From assembly GCA_027577415.1 (NCBI GenBank), contig JANBQS010000191.1:1-27330 (forward strand): a DNA stretch of 27,330 nucleotides. Reading direction: 5' to 3'. This document shows positions 1-9,085 of the stretch, piece by piece. The stretch is from Coemansia sp. RSA 922. Its lineage: Eukaryota > Kickxellomycota > Kickxellomycetes > Kickxellales > Kickxellaceae. A program made the position numbers and the translations under genes. Under the pieces are notes generated by a model. It worked only from the letters and a program-made list of their open reading frames with translations. It was not told where the DNA came from and searched no databases. Every line of letters starts with the position of its first letter. Position 1 is the stretch's first letter.

Positions 1-180
1 AGAGACGAGTATCGCCAAGAGTACGATGAGGGTCGGGGCGGCTGGGGCCATATGCGGGCCAAGCAGGAGGAGGATAGACGGATCCAGCAAGAAGAGAACT
101 ACGAAGCTATTGCTTCGGTCCCAGCTGGCGCAGAACTTGAAATCAATGGACGGCTGGGCGGCCAGTCTGGAGACATGTAA
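1..180 (+). CDS. C-terminal fragment of an unidentified protein
   Basis: The first reading frame is open from the window edge to a TAA at 178-180 and gives the last 59 residues of a protein whose start lies outside. The fragment is very polar: a Glu/Arg/Gln/Tyr-rich stretch (beginning RDEYRQEYDEGRGGWG) followed by a short tail ending in GGQSGDM. It looks disordered or helical and charged; I see no catalytic motif or membrane segment. I do not recognise the family. It could be a real last exon; a chance open frame of this length at the edge is possible. Confidence 0.5.
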   Translation, partial: RDEYRQEYDEGRGGWGHMRAKQEEDRRIQQEENYEAIASVPAGAELEINGRLGGQSGDM

Positions 181-937
181 GCCTCCATTTCTTATGCGTT
201 GCTCTGCATCCTTTGTGCGCAGTTTTATCCCTTTTTTGTGTCATTGAAGCCTTTAGTCGAATATACTACTTGTGTGGCAAAAAAGTGCTTTGCTGACGCC
301 AGAGCACAACACATTGGTCATCTGTTGAGCTTTTTTCTTTCCTTTGGCGCGATCGAGCTTTCTAGGAGGTGTATGTCCTTTGCTCAATGTGTTTCTTTTA
401 AGCAGTGGTGTGCTTTTCCAAAGAGCCTTCCTGCGCAGCACTGCTCTTTGTCCATGAGATCAACGCTATTCTTAGGAGAAGGGTGTCGTGTGCGCGCAGC
501 CGGTACGCGATGATTTTGAAAGTGCGCTAAAAAGGATGCTGGGATGTTCAAAGTCTCGCACTCCTCATGGCCAGCGTAAAGCGGTGAAAGCAGGCGGCTT
601 TGAGCGCTTTTGTCTGCCTTTTTGGCTCCCCCCTCTCCACCTTACGTTCTTGCTTGCTCAAAGGCCAAAGTCTTACTTCTTTGGCACCCATGCATTTTTT
701 TCTTGCTCATTTTCAAAAGCGACGCCTGTCTATCCAAGACGCTGCTCCCTTTTAATGCCAGGAATCCCTTTCTTGTCTCTACATTACGCTATTTCCAGAG
801 CACATATTTTATATTTTTATACTTATTTAACTGCTAAAATCTTATTCAATCACCTAGATATTTCCCGCCTTTAACTGTCGCAGTACTTGTCTAATTGTCT
901 AACCGAGGTTAAGCTACTACTATTGGAACCTACATTG
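181..937. other. Intergenic region upstream of the first LITAF-like gene
   Basis: This 757-nt stretch has many short T-rich open frames but none with a recognisable protein or good coding character. It should hold the 3' UTR of the partial gene and the promoter and leader of the gene at 938. The last 150 nt are AT-rich (around 805-860), compatible with a core promoter, but I cannot assign one TATA box with confidence. No RNA gene was seen. Confidence 0.5.
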
Positions 938-2029
938 ATGGCACACTCGCGGCCAGTTCACAGCGGGTTTTTGAACCCACAGCCAAACGAAAGTCGACCC
1001 CACCACCCCAGCGGCCTTGGGCATGGTGGTGACTCCCATGCTCAAGGTAGTAAGCATGGCTATTCAAGTGCCTATGGACGAGAAAGTACCTATGAGCAAA
1101 GCACTTTAAATAACTCGGGTTTCCCGCAGCAGAGCCACCAGAGTAACGGGTATCAAGGTATGCAAGGCAGCCACTACGGAGGACCTAGTGGTGGTCACCA
1201 TGGTGGACATAGCAGTGGCCATCAAAGCGGCCATAGTAGTGGGCATCATGGTGGTCAGAGCAGCGGGCATCAAAGTGGCCACCATGGCGGCCATAGCAGT
1301 GGTCACCACGGAGGACACGGCGGCCAAAGCCACTATGGTGGCCATAGTAGCGGACATCATGGAGGCCACCCTAGTGGGAGCCAGTATGGGGGATTTAATG
1401 GAAGTCAGTATGGAGGACATGGTGGTGGAGGAAGCCACTATGGAGGACACGGCGGCGGAGGGAGTCACTATGGAGGACATGGCGGTGGAGGAAATCACTA
1501 TGGAGGACATGGCAAATACAAGGGAAGAGACAAGCATAAGGACTACAGCAAATACAGCAAATCTAGTATATTTGTTCCCAATGACTGGCACTTCCAAAAC
1601 AACAAGGCAGGAGTGGCCGACCTAGTTGCGCGGGTGGCTCAGCATGTCGACAAACAGTTCACAAAGTCAATGGTCAGTATTGCCCATGATCCACACGGGA
1701 TGTTCAAATCAGACGGCCGAGGGTTCATGGGCCACTCGGGTGCTCGTGCTCGCGTGGGCAGCAAATCTATACCTACTATATGCCCGCGATGCCAGTCGCA
1801 AATTGTCACTCTAGTGAAGCGCCGCCCAGATGCCAAGAACGCTCTTGCCACTGCTGGTGCTGTTGCCCTGAGCTTGATCTTGGACGTCCCAAAGGCCTTG
1901 CTCCCCCTTGCTTTGCTCCCTATGCAACTCAAATCGCTGCACAAAATATCGCACTACTGCCCGAGATGCAATTACAAGCTTGGCAAAAACATCAAGATAT
2001 CCATTCCAATGGACGAATACCACGACTAA
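938..2029 (+). CDS. LITAF-like zinc-ribbon protein with long His/Gly-rich N-terminal region
   Basis: A 363-residue protein. The C-terminus has the layout of the LITAF/SIMPLE domain: CPRC at 282-285, a hydrophobic stretch around 302-330, then HYCPRC with Cys341 and Cys344 and a following LGK. In known LITAF proteins the two CxxC knuckles bind zinc and the hydrophobic part lies in the cytosolic face of endosomal/lysosomal membranes. Residues about 79-192 are an extreme His/Gly/Ser repeat (GGH, SGH, HYGG units) with three copies of a 10-residue unit at 161-190. Between repeat and zinc ribbon, a block starting FVPNDW (212-217) is shared with the downstream gene (FIPVEW). The in-frame ATG at 887 would add 17 hydrophobic residues; I prefer 938 because the N-terminus then resembles a polar cytosolic protein. 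Role unknown; membrane-associated adaptor is an inference. Confidence 0.8.
   Translation: MAHSRPVHSGFLNPQPNESRPHHPSGLGHGGDSHAQGSKHGYSSAYGRESTYEQSTLNNSGFPQQSHQSNGYQGMQGSHYGGPSGGHHGGHSSGHQSGHSSGHHGGQSSGHQSGHHGGHSSGHHGGHGGQSHYGGHSSGHHGGHPSGSQYGGFNGSQYGGHGGGGSHYGGHGGGGSHYGGHGGGGNHYGGHGKYKGRDKHKDYSKYSKSSIFVPNDWHFQNNKAGVADLVARVAQHVDKQFTKSMVSIAHDPHGMFKSDGRGFMGHSGARARVGSKSIPTICPRCQSQIVTLVKRRPDAKNALATAGAVALSLILDVPKALLPLALLPMQLKSLHKISHYCPRCNYKLGKNIKISIPMDEYHD
1418..1507 (+). repeat. Three tandem 30-bp coding repeats (HGGGGSHYGG units)
   Basis: Three in-frame 30-bp units at 1418-1447, 1448-1477 and 1478-1507 each encode HGGGGSHYGG or its Asn variant. Differences are mostly synonymous third-position changes. 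They end a longer degenerate GGH/SGH repeat that begins near 1172. Confidence 0.85.
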
Positions 2030-2535
2030 TTCACTATTAATATACTTTTTTGTTATCGAGATCGATCATGACAACCACGCCAGCATGTTCCAGAACCGGT
2101 TTCGCTTGATATAGCAGGCGGAATTAGGTGGAGAGATGCACTCATCTGCACGTAAGTGGTTGGGGGACGGGAAAGACGAGCTGTGGGGCGCACCGCATCG
2201 CATAAACGACCTTCTAAAGATGTGGAGGCGTTGGGGACACATCTCATGACATGCGCCGGTCTACTGCTAAGCGAAGGAGAAGGACGCGACAATGTGTTTT
2301 TGTCTGTGCGCTTGGGCTAGGGACCCGGGTCATGGATGCAGGCAACAATGCTTGGCATACCCTCATCCATTTCGGATTTCAGGCCAGTTGCGCATCCCTT
2401 TTATTACTTTTAGCGAGACATTAAGGTCCTACTCTTTTCTCTTCTCTTTGCCACTTTGATATTTATTTGTTAGTTTTTTTGTCTTCTTTCGCATATCTTT
2501 TTATATTCACAAATACCATACGCTCGCAGGCCAGT
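2030..2535. other. Spacer between the two LITAF-like genes
   Basis: 506 nt that should contain the 3' UTR of the first gene and the promoter of the second. The 3' part, about 2400-2520, is strongly T/C-rich, like leaders elsewhere in the window. Short open frames on both strands show no recognisable protein. No repeat or RNA gene was seen. Confidence 0.5.
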
Positions 2536-3117
2536 ATGCCGACTACTAGTACTACCAGGTCTGAAACACGGTCACAGGCACCAAGCAAGCCGCGCAAAGC
2601 GCTTACATCCAGCGCGTTTATTCCAGTCGAATGGAATGTCGACAACACTGCGGCCGGACTCATCGGCCTTATAGCCGAAGTTGTCCAGGCAATTGACCGC
2701 CAGTATACGCACGCAAAGGACACCAACAAGGTCGGACAACACGACCAGCGAACACGCAATATGTCGCATGTAAGCATTGTAGACGATCGAAACTCAATTT
2801 TCACTCGGGATGCCAGACGAAGGGGCCCACTGCCCCGCGGGTCGCACGCCACTGTTGCTAGCCAATCGGTATCCACGCGGTGTCCTGGCTGCAAGCACAG
2901 GGTAGTCACCGTTGTTCAAAGACACACAGGAGGCAAGAACATTGCTGCTACCGCCGTTGTCACCGCCGTTGGCCTAGTTGTAAGCGCTCCAGCGGTGATT
3001 CTGCCGCTGGCGCTGACTGCGCTAAACCTCAATTCACTAAAGCGCAAGGTACACTACTGCCCGCTTTGCAACTACAAGATGGGCAAGCATGTCACCATTA
3101 CCATTCCACACAAGTAG
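2536..3117 (+). CDS. LITAF-like zinc-ribbon protein, short tandem paralogue
   Basis: A 193-residue protein with the same C-terminal architecture as its upstream neighbour: CPGC (Cys116, Cys119), a hydrophobic segment about 136-165, then VHYCPLC (Cys175, Cys178) and MGK. The interval from first to last knuckle is identical in length in both proteins. The block FIPVEWN...AG near residues 28-40 matches FVPNDW...AG of the neighbour. It lacks the His/Gly repeat; its N-terminus is short and Ser/Thr/Arg-rich. The frame is open from 2467, but the upstream extension is hydrophobic and comes from a pyrimidine-rich leader, so I choose the ATG at 2536. A signal peptide from the 2467 start cannot be excluded. 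Probable cytosolic-face membrane adaptor by family analogy. Confidence 0.78.
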   Translation: MPTTSTTRSETRSQAPSKPRKALTSSAFIPVEWNVDNTAAGLIGLIAEVVQAIDRQYTHAKDTNKVGQHDQRTRNMSHVSIVDDRNSIFTRDARRRGPLPRGSHATVASQSVSTRCPGCKHRVVTVVQRHTGGKNIAATAVVTAVGLVVSAPAVILPLALTALNLNSLKRKVHYCPLCNYKMGKHVTITIPHK

Positions 3118-4590
3118 ACAAGCCTCTTGTCAACAAAATGTAACTATCTCCACTGAGCTTCAAACCTTGGTTCAATAAAAAATTTATGTACATCCAATGC
3201 GCACCTGAGTGCATGCGATGCCGAGCGACAGGGAAGCGTTGCTTACATGGCTGCTTTAGAGTATTGCCAAGGTGTATTATACAAATGTAGGTGTGCGGCT
3301 CCGCGGTACATCCGTTCATACAAACCAATTCCAACAACGGCTTGATACGCTCCACAGCTTCAGCACATATAGAACGGGGGCAAGACTTGGCAATCCTTCA
3401 AACCAGGGTGACTCGGTTCTGATTGTGATGCTACAATAGTACATCCAAGCACGAATATGTGTGGCAGCGAGTCTTGCAGTAAACGACATCGATTAAATTA
3501 ATCAGATTCGCTACTCAGAAGACACAGCCAAATTGGCCGAATTACTCAGTCTGCTGATTGGATACGGAAGGCCACCCTCGCCGCCCTGGTTCTCCGCAGC
3601 CTTTCTTCAGCGGCTGTAAGAGAGATGTGCATGTCAGGGCATGACAGGTAATTAATTAAAAACATAGAAACAAAGCAAGGCCGCATATACAGGAATACAA
3701 AATTAGAATAGTTTACGAGATAGAGCGCAGGGAAACGGAAAAAAGAAAAGGGGAGGAATTGCAGTCAGGCGACGTCAATCTGTCGCAAATAGTGCTGGTC
3801 AATTCCCAGTAGAGCTAAGCGAAGCGGGGCATGATCCAAGGTTTGGCGGCAACGCTCGGTCGTTCAAAAGACACGGCATGATGAACGCCTCTAGTGTTTT
3901 GTGAATTCCTTCATGAATGTGCCACATGGGCAACATCAGGCGCTGTCCGGCGACATTGAACCATTGTTTTGAGGCCAAGGGATGCCGGCGTTTACGTCAG
4001 TTCCGTGGTGCGCAGCACTGAAACACTCAGTGGAAAGATCGTAATTGTATTCAGAGCCGTATATTGAGAGATGGGAGAATATCGGAATGGCAATGGCGCA
4101 AAGTTGTCAGTGCGGCGTGTGCCGGAGTGTGAAAGAAAGGGGGCGAGCACTGACAGTCAAGACAAGACAATCCCTGCTTTACTCTGACAAAAAGAAAATT
4201 ACATGCAGATATCACATCTCCGCATAACGCTCCTCGCAAGTTTTTTTTACACAAGGCGCAGGCTGGCGCAGAGCGCGCTGACACTGGCCAAAAAAATCCC
4301 GTCAATCTATTTTTTGTCATTCATGTATGCTGGTCAACAGCAGGCTCGAATATCAGGTGCATGGCCATGTCCGAGAATCTCTGTGGAAAATGGTGAGAAG
4401 GGTCGCATGTTTCTTCCAACAGCGGGATGTCCACCCATCACAGAACCCCTATAAAAAGGCAAGTCGTCCAAGACTGGCCTCCACTTTATTGATTTGTTTT
4501 CTCATCTTCTTGACACACTCGGCCTTTTCCATAGACAACGCTTTACACACACCCCCCGTTATATCTACTCGACCAACACCCAACGTAAAA
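3118..4590. other. Long intergenic region upstream of the metallothionein-like gene
   Basis: 1.47 kb without a convincing gene. The open frames (for example 4045-4227, and 4051-4320 on the minus strand) are short, lack family motifs and do not join into a plausible spliced protein. The 5' part should carry the LITAF-like 3' UTR, including an AATAAA-like run near 3173. The 3' end carries the TATA box of the small gene at 4591. I saw no tRNA, clear snoRNA boxes or repeats. Confidence 0.5.
4446..4458 (+). promoter_or_regulatory. TATA box with abutting CCCCT for the metallothionein-like gene
   Basis: CCCCTATAAAAAG reads as a TATA box (TATAAAAA from 4450) immediately preceded by CCCCT (4446-4450), the core of the fungal stress response element. 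It lies about 135 nt before the ATG at 4591. The position also argues that the start is 4591 and not an in-frame ATG upstream of the TATA box at 4327. Confidence 0.6.
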
Positions 4591-4662
4591 ATGCAAAACT
4601 GTGATAATAAAGACTGCATCTGCACCGATTGCACTTGCCCTGCCGGTTGCAAATGCGTCTAG
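4591..4662 (+). CDS. Minimal metallothionein-like peptide, 23 residues with 7 cysteines
   Basis: The 23-residue peptide has Cys at 4, 9, 11, 14, 16, 20 and 22, giving four residues between the first two cysteines and then alternating CxC and CxxC steps. It has no aromatic residues and carries Asp, Lys and Asn between the cysteines. This matches the size and cysteine density of the smallest known fungal copper metallothioneins, such as the roughly 25-residue Neurospora and Agaricus types with seven Cys. The likely role is cytosolic binding of Cu(I) or other soft metals. The ATG has A at -3 and is the first start after a clear TATA box. The same frame is open upstream to 4327 with hydrophobic sequence but has no ATG between the TATA box and 4591. 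Family assignment rests on pattern only. Confidence 0.8.
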   Translation: MQNCDNKDCICTDCTCPAGCKCV

Positions 4663-4998
4663 AAGTAAACATCGATAGGTCCTTTCAAGCGGGACGCCTT
4701 CGGTCCTCTCTGACGATATCGCCACTCTATCGCCACATATTCTTCTTCTGAGCGTGTCTGACGAAACACCGGTTTGTTTTCAAATTATATCCAACCATTT
4801 TATGCATGAAAATCATTTTTCTTGTTTCTGGTGGCTGTTGCCGTTCTTTTTTATTCACATCTTCTGAAGCCCATGCTTCGTTCAACACACAGCGGAGAAG
4901 AGACGAAAGGAGGAGTCCCCCGGTCAGCGAGAAAGGACAAGTTAGCTATCAATTACCTTTATTTATACGAATGTCATCAACTTCTATACCTACTATTG
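4663..4998. other. Convergent 3' region between metallothionein-like and GH35-like genes
   Basis: 336 nt between two genes transcribed towards each other; it should contain both 3' UTRs. A frame opening at 4806 begins with a hydrophobic stretch but runs into the 3' end of the GH35-like gene on the other strand and has no family resemblance. No hairpin or RNA gene was identified. Confidence 0.5.
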
Positions 4999-7900
4999 CT
5001 AAGGTGCCAGTGCGGACAGTCCACGGCTGTCATTGAGAGAGAGCTCCACAGCAACAGTTGAGCTACCACCATCAGTGGCACTAGTATCAGCGTCGTCTGC
5101 CCAGCCATACATCATAACGACGACCTCATCTGGTGCGGCAGAAGCTTTCTGGCGACTACTACCAAGTCCGCCTCTAAGCAACACCGACGATGGCTTGGAG
5201 CTGGCGCGGTGCTTAGCCAACAAAAGACCATTGACCCAGACATAGGCAACAACCTTGCCGCTAATGGCCAAGTACACTGGCTCATCCTTGTACATATTGG
5301 CTGGCTCCATTTGCCAGCGCCACCACTGCACACCGGCGTTTACATCGACGTTCAAGCGAGTCGACCAGCGCTGCGGCGCAAATGGATGCTCAACAGTGGG
5401 CTGCCAGCCAGTTTGACTTGTCTCGTCGGGGAATCCAGACGAAGCATATGGCTGCTGCAGCTGGGTCACATCGACGCCGCATATCTCCCACCTGATCTTG
5501 AGCTGCTCGGTGCGCTTATCATGACTGTGGTCGTGTATTTCCGAGTCGTCATGGTCCTCGCCAATCAAATTGAATCCATGCCAGTACGCGGCAAGCAGTC
5601 CACGCGGCGCACGAGCGTCGTTGGCTCCGTCTGCCTGCGTGCCAAGGCCGTAGGACTCGATAACAACAACAACCTCATTAAGTGCGCCGTCCTCGTCGTC
5701 AGCAGCCGAGATGTTGATCGCCTTGGTAACATCGTAAGTAGCCGTGCCGCCCCATCTATCAGGTCCACGTGCAGCTCCAGCATTCCGCATAGACTCAATA
5801 CAGGCAGCCAGCGAACCCGGCTCAGCACTCAGCTCGTGAAAGGTCTCATGTCCCGACATATTGACACCGTTGACCCAGACTGTACAGCGGTGGCGTACGT
5901 TTAGCTGAAGCTTGATTGTGGACGCAGTCAAGTGCTGGGGCTTCAGGCGCACCTGACATCTGTGCAGGACGTGGCTGGCGTTGAATCCGACGTCGGTGGC
6001 GTGGTAGGCAAAGGTGCCCAAGTCTCGCTGCCACGACAAGAGGTTGATCTCGTCCATGGTCTCGAGGTCAGCCATGGTCGGCAATAGCTTCCATGGCAGG
6101 CTGTTCCAGTCCGTAGTACGCTTCTCCAAGCCGCGCACGGAGACGTCTGTACATATGTCGCCCGACTGTTCGTTGGCCTCAGCAATGTAGTGCCAAATAA
6201 ACTGATGCCCACGATAGACGGAGTCGGTGCTATCTTCAAGGAGCCGCATGCCCGCACAGCGCTGAGGCTGCATGCGCGAGACGACCACGATGCGACTGGC
6301 TGCATTGGTCCTGGTTTGCGCAAGCTCGACGCTGCCACGGTCGGCCATCAGGATGCCATCTGCGCCCCATGCCGCAGCGGGCATCGCGCCAGTCGTCTCA
6401 CTGCGTTGGACCTTCTCACTGTTGAAGGATCCATAGTCCACTACAAGCGTGTCCAGGTCGGTTTGAGCAAGTAGCACGACGTGCACAGTAGCACCGCTTT
6501 CTCCGACAACAGTGGCTACGCCAGGGCCGGGCTTTGGAATGACAAAGCTGAATTTGCGATCCTTGGCATGGTCAACGTCGACGACTTCGACCTCAGCGTG
6601 ACCCGTGACTTTGCACTCGCCGTCAAAGAACAGCTGGCCATTCTGTATGCTCTCCTCGGCACAGATCCACACTTCGACTCCTAGATCAAGTGCGACCCGA
6701 GTATAGATCTCCTTTGATGCAGCAACCAGTGACAACAGCCCGCCACTCTTGCTTCCCACTACGAGGTTGGAGATAAAGATACCACGCTGGCGCGGTCCTA
6801 GGGTGCCAGTAAGCGCAAAACTGTGGCCCTTGGTGATAGCTGGTGCGCCAGCTAGTGTGAACAAAAAGGCCAACTCGCTGTCTGCCGCTGTCGCACCCTG
6901 CCCGTCGACATATGCAGCAAGCGTCATCTGTAGCTGGTCCTCGCCCAATGTGGACTCACTTTGCTGCTCGTGCACGCGGGTAGTGGCTGTAGCTGCCATT
7001 TCCCACTGCCGGCGCACACGAACGGCGTCAGCTGGCAGTCCACTAACGCTCACACCACGGACAGTTGGCTGACTAGCGCTGGTTATCCACGGCCGCGAAC
7101 TAACGCTGTCTGACGAAGCAACTTGCAACTCGAAAGCACGAGCAATGTGCAGCACTAGGCGAGTTGAGCGAGCGTCTGCCGAGAGTGCGCCATCAGCTGA
7201 TACCGCCGAGTAACCACAGTCGTCCTGCCGACATTTCAGCGGGCTATCGAGATTACCCCAGTTGCCCACAGAAAAGTACGCTGGCAGCGATAGCACCGAG
7301 AGACCCTGGCTTATCGCAGCCTCGACCTGCCTGCTAAACGATCCGGCGGCAGACTCGGCATTGGGCTTATACAGCTCCAAGGCGGCCATCGGCGCATTGT
7401 CACCCTTGGTTACGCGGGCCACCGCATCAAGATCCACTGGCAAGCCGTCAATATCGCGCACAGTGAAGCCAGATATGTCTGAATGGTAGGCGCCCTTGAT
7501 GACATGGTACGAGCGCAGCTTCTTCTCGACGGCAGCCCATGTGCGCGCCGCAAGCGAGGTAAAGTTCTCAGGCCAGCGCAGATTGTTGGTGGCCAGTGGT
7601 GCACGGATCACACGCTCACGAGCCATGCGAGCTAGCAGCCTGGTCTCGTCTTGCAGAGCCAGGGGCAGCTCCAGGGCACCGCGCGCGCCGAGATGATTCT
7701 CCAGCTGAACCATGACGATGCAGCCACGCCCGCGCACGCTCTTGGTCATGACTTCGTGGCCAACCAGCATAGAGATAAGCTGGTCGTACCACTCGCCCTC
7801 GGCGGCAGCAAAGCGGTCGTCCCAGATCTTGACGCCCGAGGCTCGGAGGTGGCGCAGGCGGATGTGGTCCCGCTGGATCAGCCAGAACGGGTAGCCGCCG

Positions 7901-8670
7901 CCCTGCACATCGTCGCCAATGAAGGGTCCCAAGCACGCGATGACCAGAACACCGAGCTCCTCGCAAAGCAGCAGCAGCTTGTTCACATCACGGTTGCCCG
8001 TAAAGTCGTATTTGCCCTTGCTGGGCGAATGGAAGCCCCAGTGGAATCGGATACGCACTGCGTTGAATCCCGCCGCCTTGTACTGTAGGAGCACACGCCG
8101 CCACGTGTCAGTTATCTGATCGGCCATCCCCGAGCTTGGTGGGATAGGTATGCGCCAGTAGTCAAAGTCGGCCGCCAGCACCCAAGTGGGCCGTCCACAA
8201 ATGTAGAAGCAGCGGTGGTCGTAGGACAGCGCCGAGCCATAAAGCTCCATGTCGTACTTGGTTTTTTCCGCCGTAACGGCGGCGGCCAGCAGCGCACCGC
8301 TGCGCTCAACGACCTCGTCGTCGACATCGCAGTGCCTCTGAGCGTCTTGAACGATCTCATCAAACTCGCCGCCACTGCTGTGATCCGATTCTGGCTCAGT
8401 AGCCGCAAGACTTGCACTCTTCTTGGCCTTCTTTTTAGTCCGAGGCTTGGAGGTAGAAGACGTATCGGCACCCGTGTCCTTTGTTCTAACGATCAAATCG
8501 CCTCGAGCGCCCGACGAGTAATGATAACGCAAGCGATAGGTAACAAAGCCCACAGAGGCAGCCACAGTGATAAAGACGAACAGAAGCATGTTGGACGAGA
8601 TAACGATGTACAGCGCTGCACAAGCAAGTGGCACCAGGACCACGCCCGACTCGAGTATAATGCCAGCCAT
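4999..8670 (-). CDS. Membrane-anchored GH35 beta-galactosidase-like protein, acid/base Glu replaced by His
   Basis: A 1223-residue protein from the ATG at 8668-8670. Two hydrophobic segments lie near residues 5-25 and 26-46, then a Lys/Ser/Asp-rich linker, then a (beta/alpha)8 domain with GH35 hallmarks: GFNAVRIRFHWGFHSP near 201-216, a YDF motif, and a GP(F/Y)I...GGYPFWL stretch near 248-264. In GH35 enzymes the acid/base residue is the last Glu of QVENE; here the motif is QLENH with His326 (codon at 7693-7695). The nucleophile position appears kept (PMAALEL, Glu432). The usual GGTNFG and YDYDAP motifs are degraded. The C-terminal half has Trp-rich beta-sandwich (jelly-roll) sequence as in GH35 accessory domains. 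The intronless frame continues upstream to an ATG at 8764-8766, so a 1255-residue form is possible. Fold confident; hydrolase activity doubtful. Confidence 0.85.
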   Translation of the reverse strand: MAGIILESGVVLVPLACAALYIVISSNMLLFVFITVAASVGFVTYRLRYHYSSGARGDLIVRTKDTGADTSSTSKPRTKKKAKKSASLAATEPESDHSSGGEFDEIVQDAQRHCDVDDEVVERSGALLAAAVTAEKTKYDMELYGSALSYDHRCFYICGRPTWVLAADFDYWRIPIPPSSGMADQITDTWRRVLLQYKAAGFNAVRIRFHWGFHSPSKGKYDFTGNRDVNKLLLLCEELGVLVIACLGPFIGDDVQGGGYPFWLIQRDHIRLRHLRASGVKIWDDRFAAAEGEWYDQLISMLVGHEVMTKSVRGRGCIVMVQLENHLGARGALELPLALQDETRLLARMARERVIRAPLATNNLRWPENFTSLAARTWAAVEKKLRSYHVIKGAYHSDISGFTVRDIDGLPVDLDAVARVTKGDNAPMAALELYKPNAESAAGSFSRQVEAAISQGLSVLSLPAYFSVGNWGNLDSPLKCRQDDCGYSAVSADGALSADARSTRLVLHIARAFELQVASSDSVSSRPWITSASQPTVRGVSVSGLPADAVRVRRQWEMAATATTRVHEQQSESTLGEDQLQMTLAAYVDGQGATAADSELAFLFTLAGAPAITKGHSFALTGTLGPRQRGIFISNLVVGSKSGGLLSLVAASKEIYTRVALDLGVEVWICAEESIQNGQLFFDGECKVTGHAEVEVVDVDHAKDRKFSFVIPKPGPGVATVVGESGATVHVVLLAQTDLDTLVVDYGSFNSEKVQRSETTGAMPAAAWGADGILMADRGSVELAQTRTNAASRIVVVSRMQPQRCAGMRLLEDSTDSVYRGHQFIWHYIAEANEQSGDICTDVSVRGLEKRTTDWNSLPWKLLPTMADLETMDEINLLSWQRDLGTFAYHATDVGFNASHVLHRCQVRLKPQHLTASTIKLQLNVRHRCTVWVNGVNMSGHETFHELSAEPGSLAACIESMRNAGAARGPDRWGGTATYDVTKAINISAADDEDGALNEVVVVIESYGLGTQADGANDARAPRGLLAAYWHGFNLIGEDHDDSEIHDHSHDKRTEQLKIRWEICGVDVTQLQQPYASSGFPDETSQTGWQPTVEHPFAPQRWSTRLNVDVNAGVQWWRWQMEPANMYKDEPVYLAISGKVVAYVWVNGLLLAKHRASSKPSSVLLRGGLGSSRQKASAAPDEVVVMMYGWADDADTSATDGGSSTVAVELSLNDSRGLSALAP

Positions 8671-9085
8671 TTCAACTGAGAATTGCAATAGTCGAAGAAA
8701 AAATAAAGTACTGGATATTGGAGGGCTCAGAAAAGAAGCGAGAGCATCAGCATTCGTCGTCCGCAATGCACTTTGCTGTCGTGGATGAGGGTCTAGGTGG
8801 TGGAATTTGATTGCGGATCAATTGCTTTCATCATCCGGCTTCAGAGGCAGACAGCAAGCAGGTGATGGCGAATCGTGCGCCCGGGGAATTTCCGCGCTTG
8901 TGAGCCTCTTATCTTCGGGTCGGGCACATTTCCCGTGCACGCTATCTCCCTCCCAACCGAACGGCGGGCACCTTCTTCTTTCGGCAATCGATAACGGCAA
9001 TATTTTTCTTCTATCTTTTTTTTTCTAGCTCTATTCTCGCCGGCTGCGTTTGGTAGCGACAAGAACTCACGCGTACTCATATACA
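8671..9085. other. Divergent promoter region between GH35-like and KMO genes
   Basis: 415 nt between two divergent starts. The KMO side has a marked pyrimidine tract (about 9000-9045), and the GH35 side has an AT-rich stretch near 8697-8712. The alternative upstream ATG of the GH35-like gene at 8764-8766 lies in this interval. I found no convincing TATA box. Confidence 0.5.

Noticed and set aside
1106..1597. Open frames on the other strand and in another frame through the His/Gly repeat
   Set aside because: Low-complexity artefacts of the repeat (Met/Thr/Val/Ala-rich); no start context or family.
3400..3600. Box C/D-like fragments (GTGATGC and CTGA) suggesting a snoRNA
   Set aside because: The C box is imperfect, the boxes are about 130 nt apart and no terminal stem pairs them.
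4419..4428. Match to the degenerate copper-activator (Ace1-like) site upstream of the metallothionein-like gene
   Set aside because: The consensus is so loose that one chance match in a few hundred bases is not surprising.
4327..4590. N-terminal extension of the metallothionein-like frame
   Set aside because: The TATA box at 4450 lies inside it and no ATG exists between the TATA box and 4591.
4806..5036. 76-residue frame with a hydrophobic start
   Set aside because: Overlaps the 3' end of the GH35-like gene, only the start looks signal-like and the rest has no Cys pattern or similarity.
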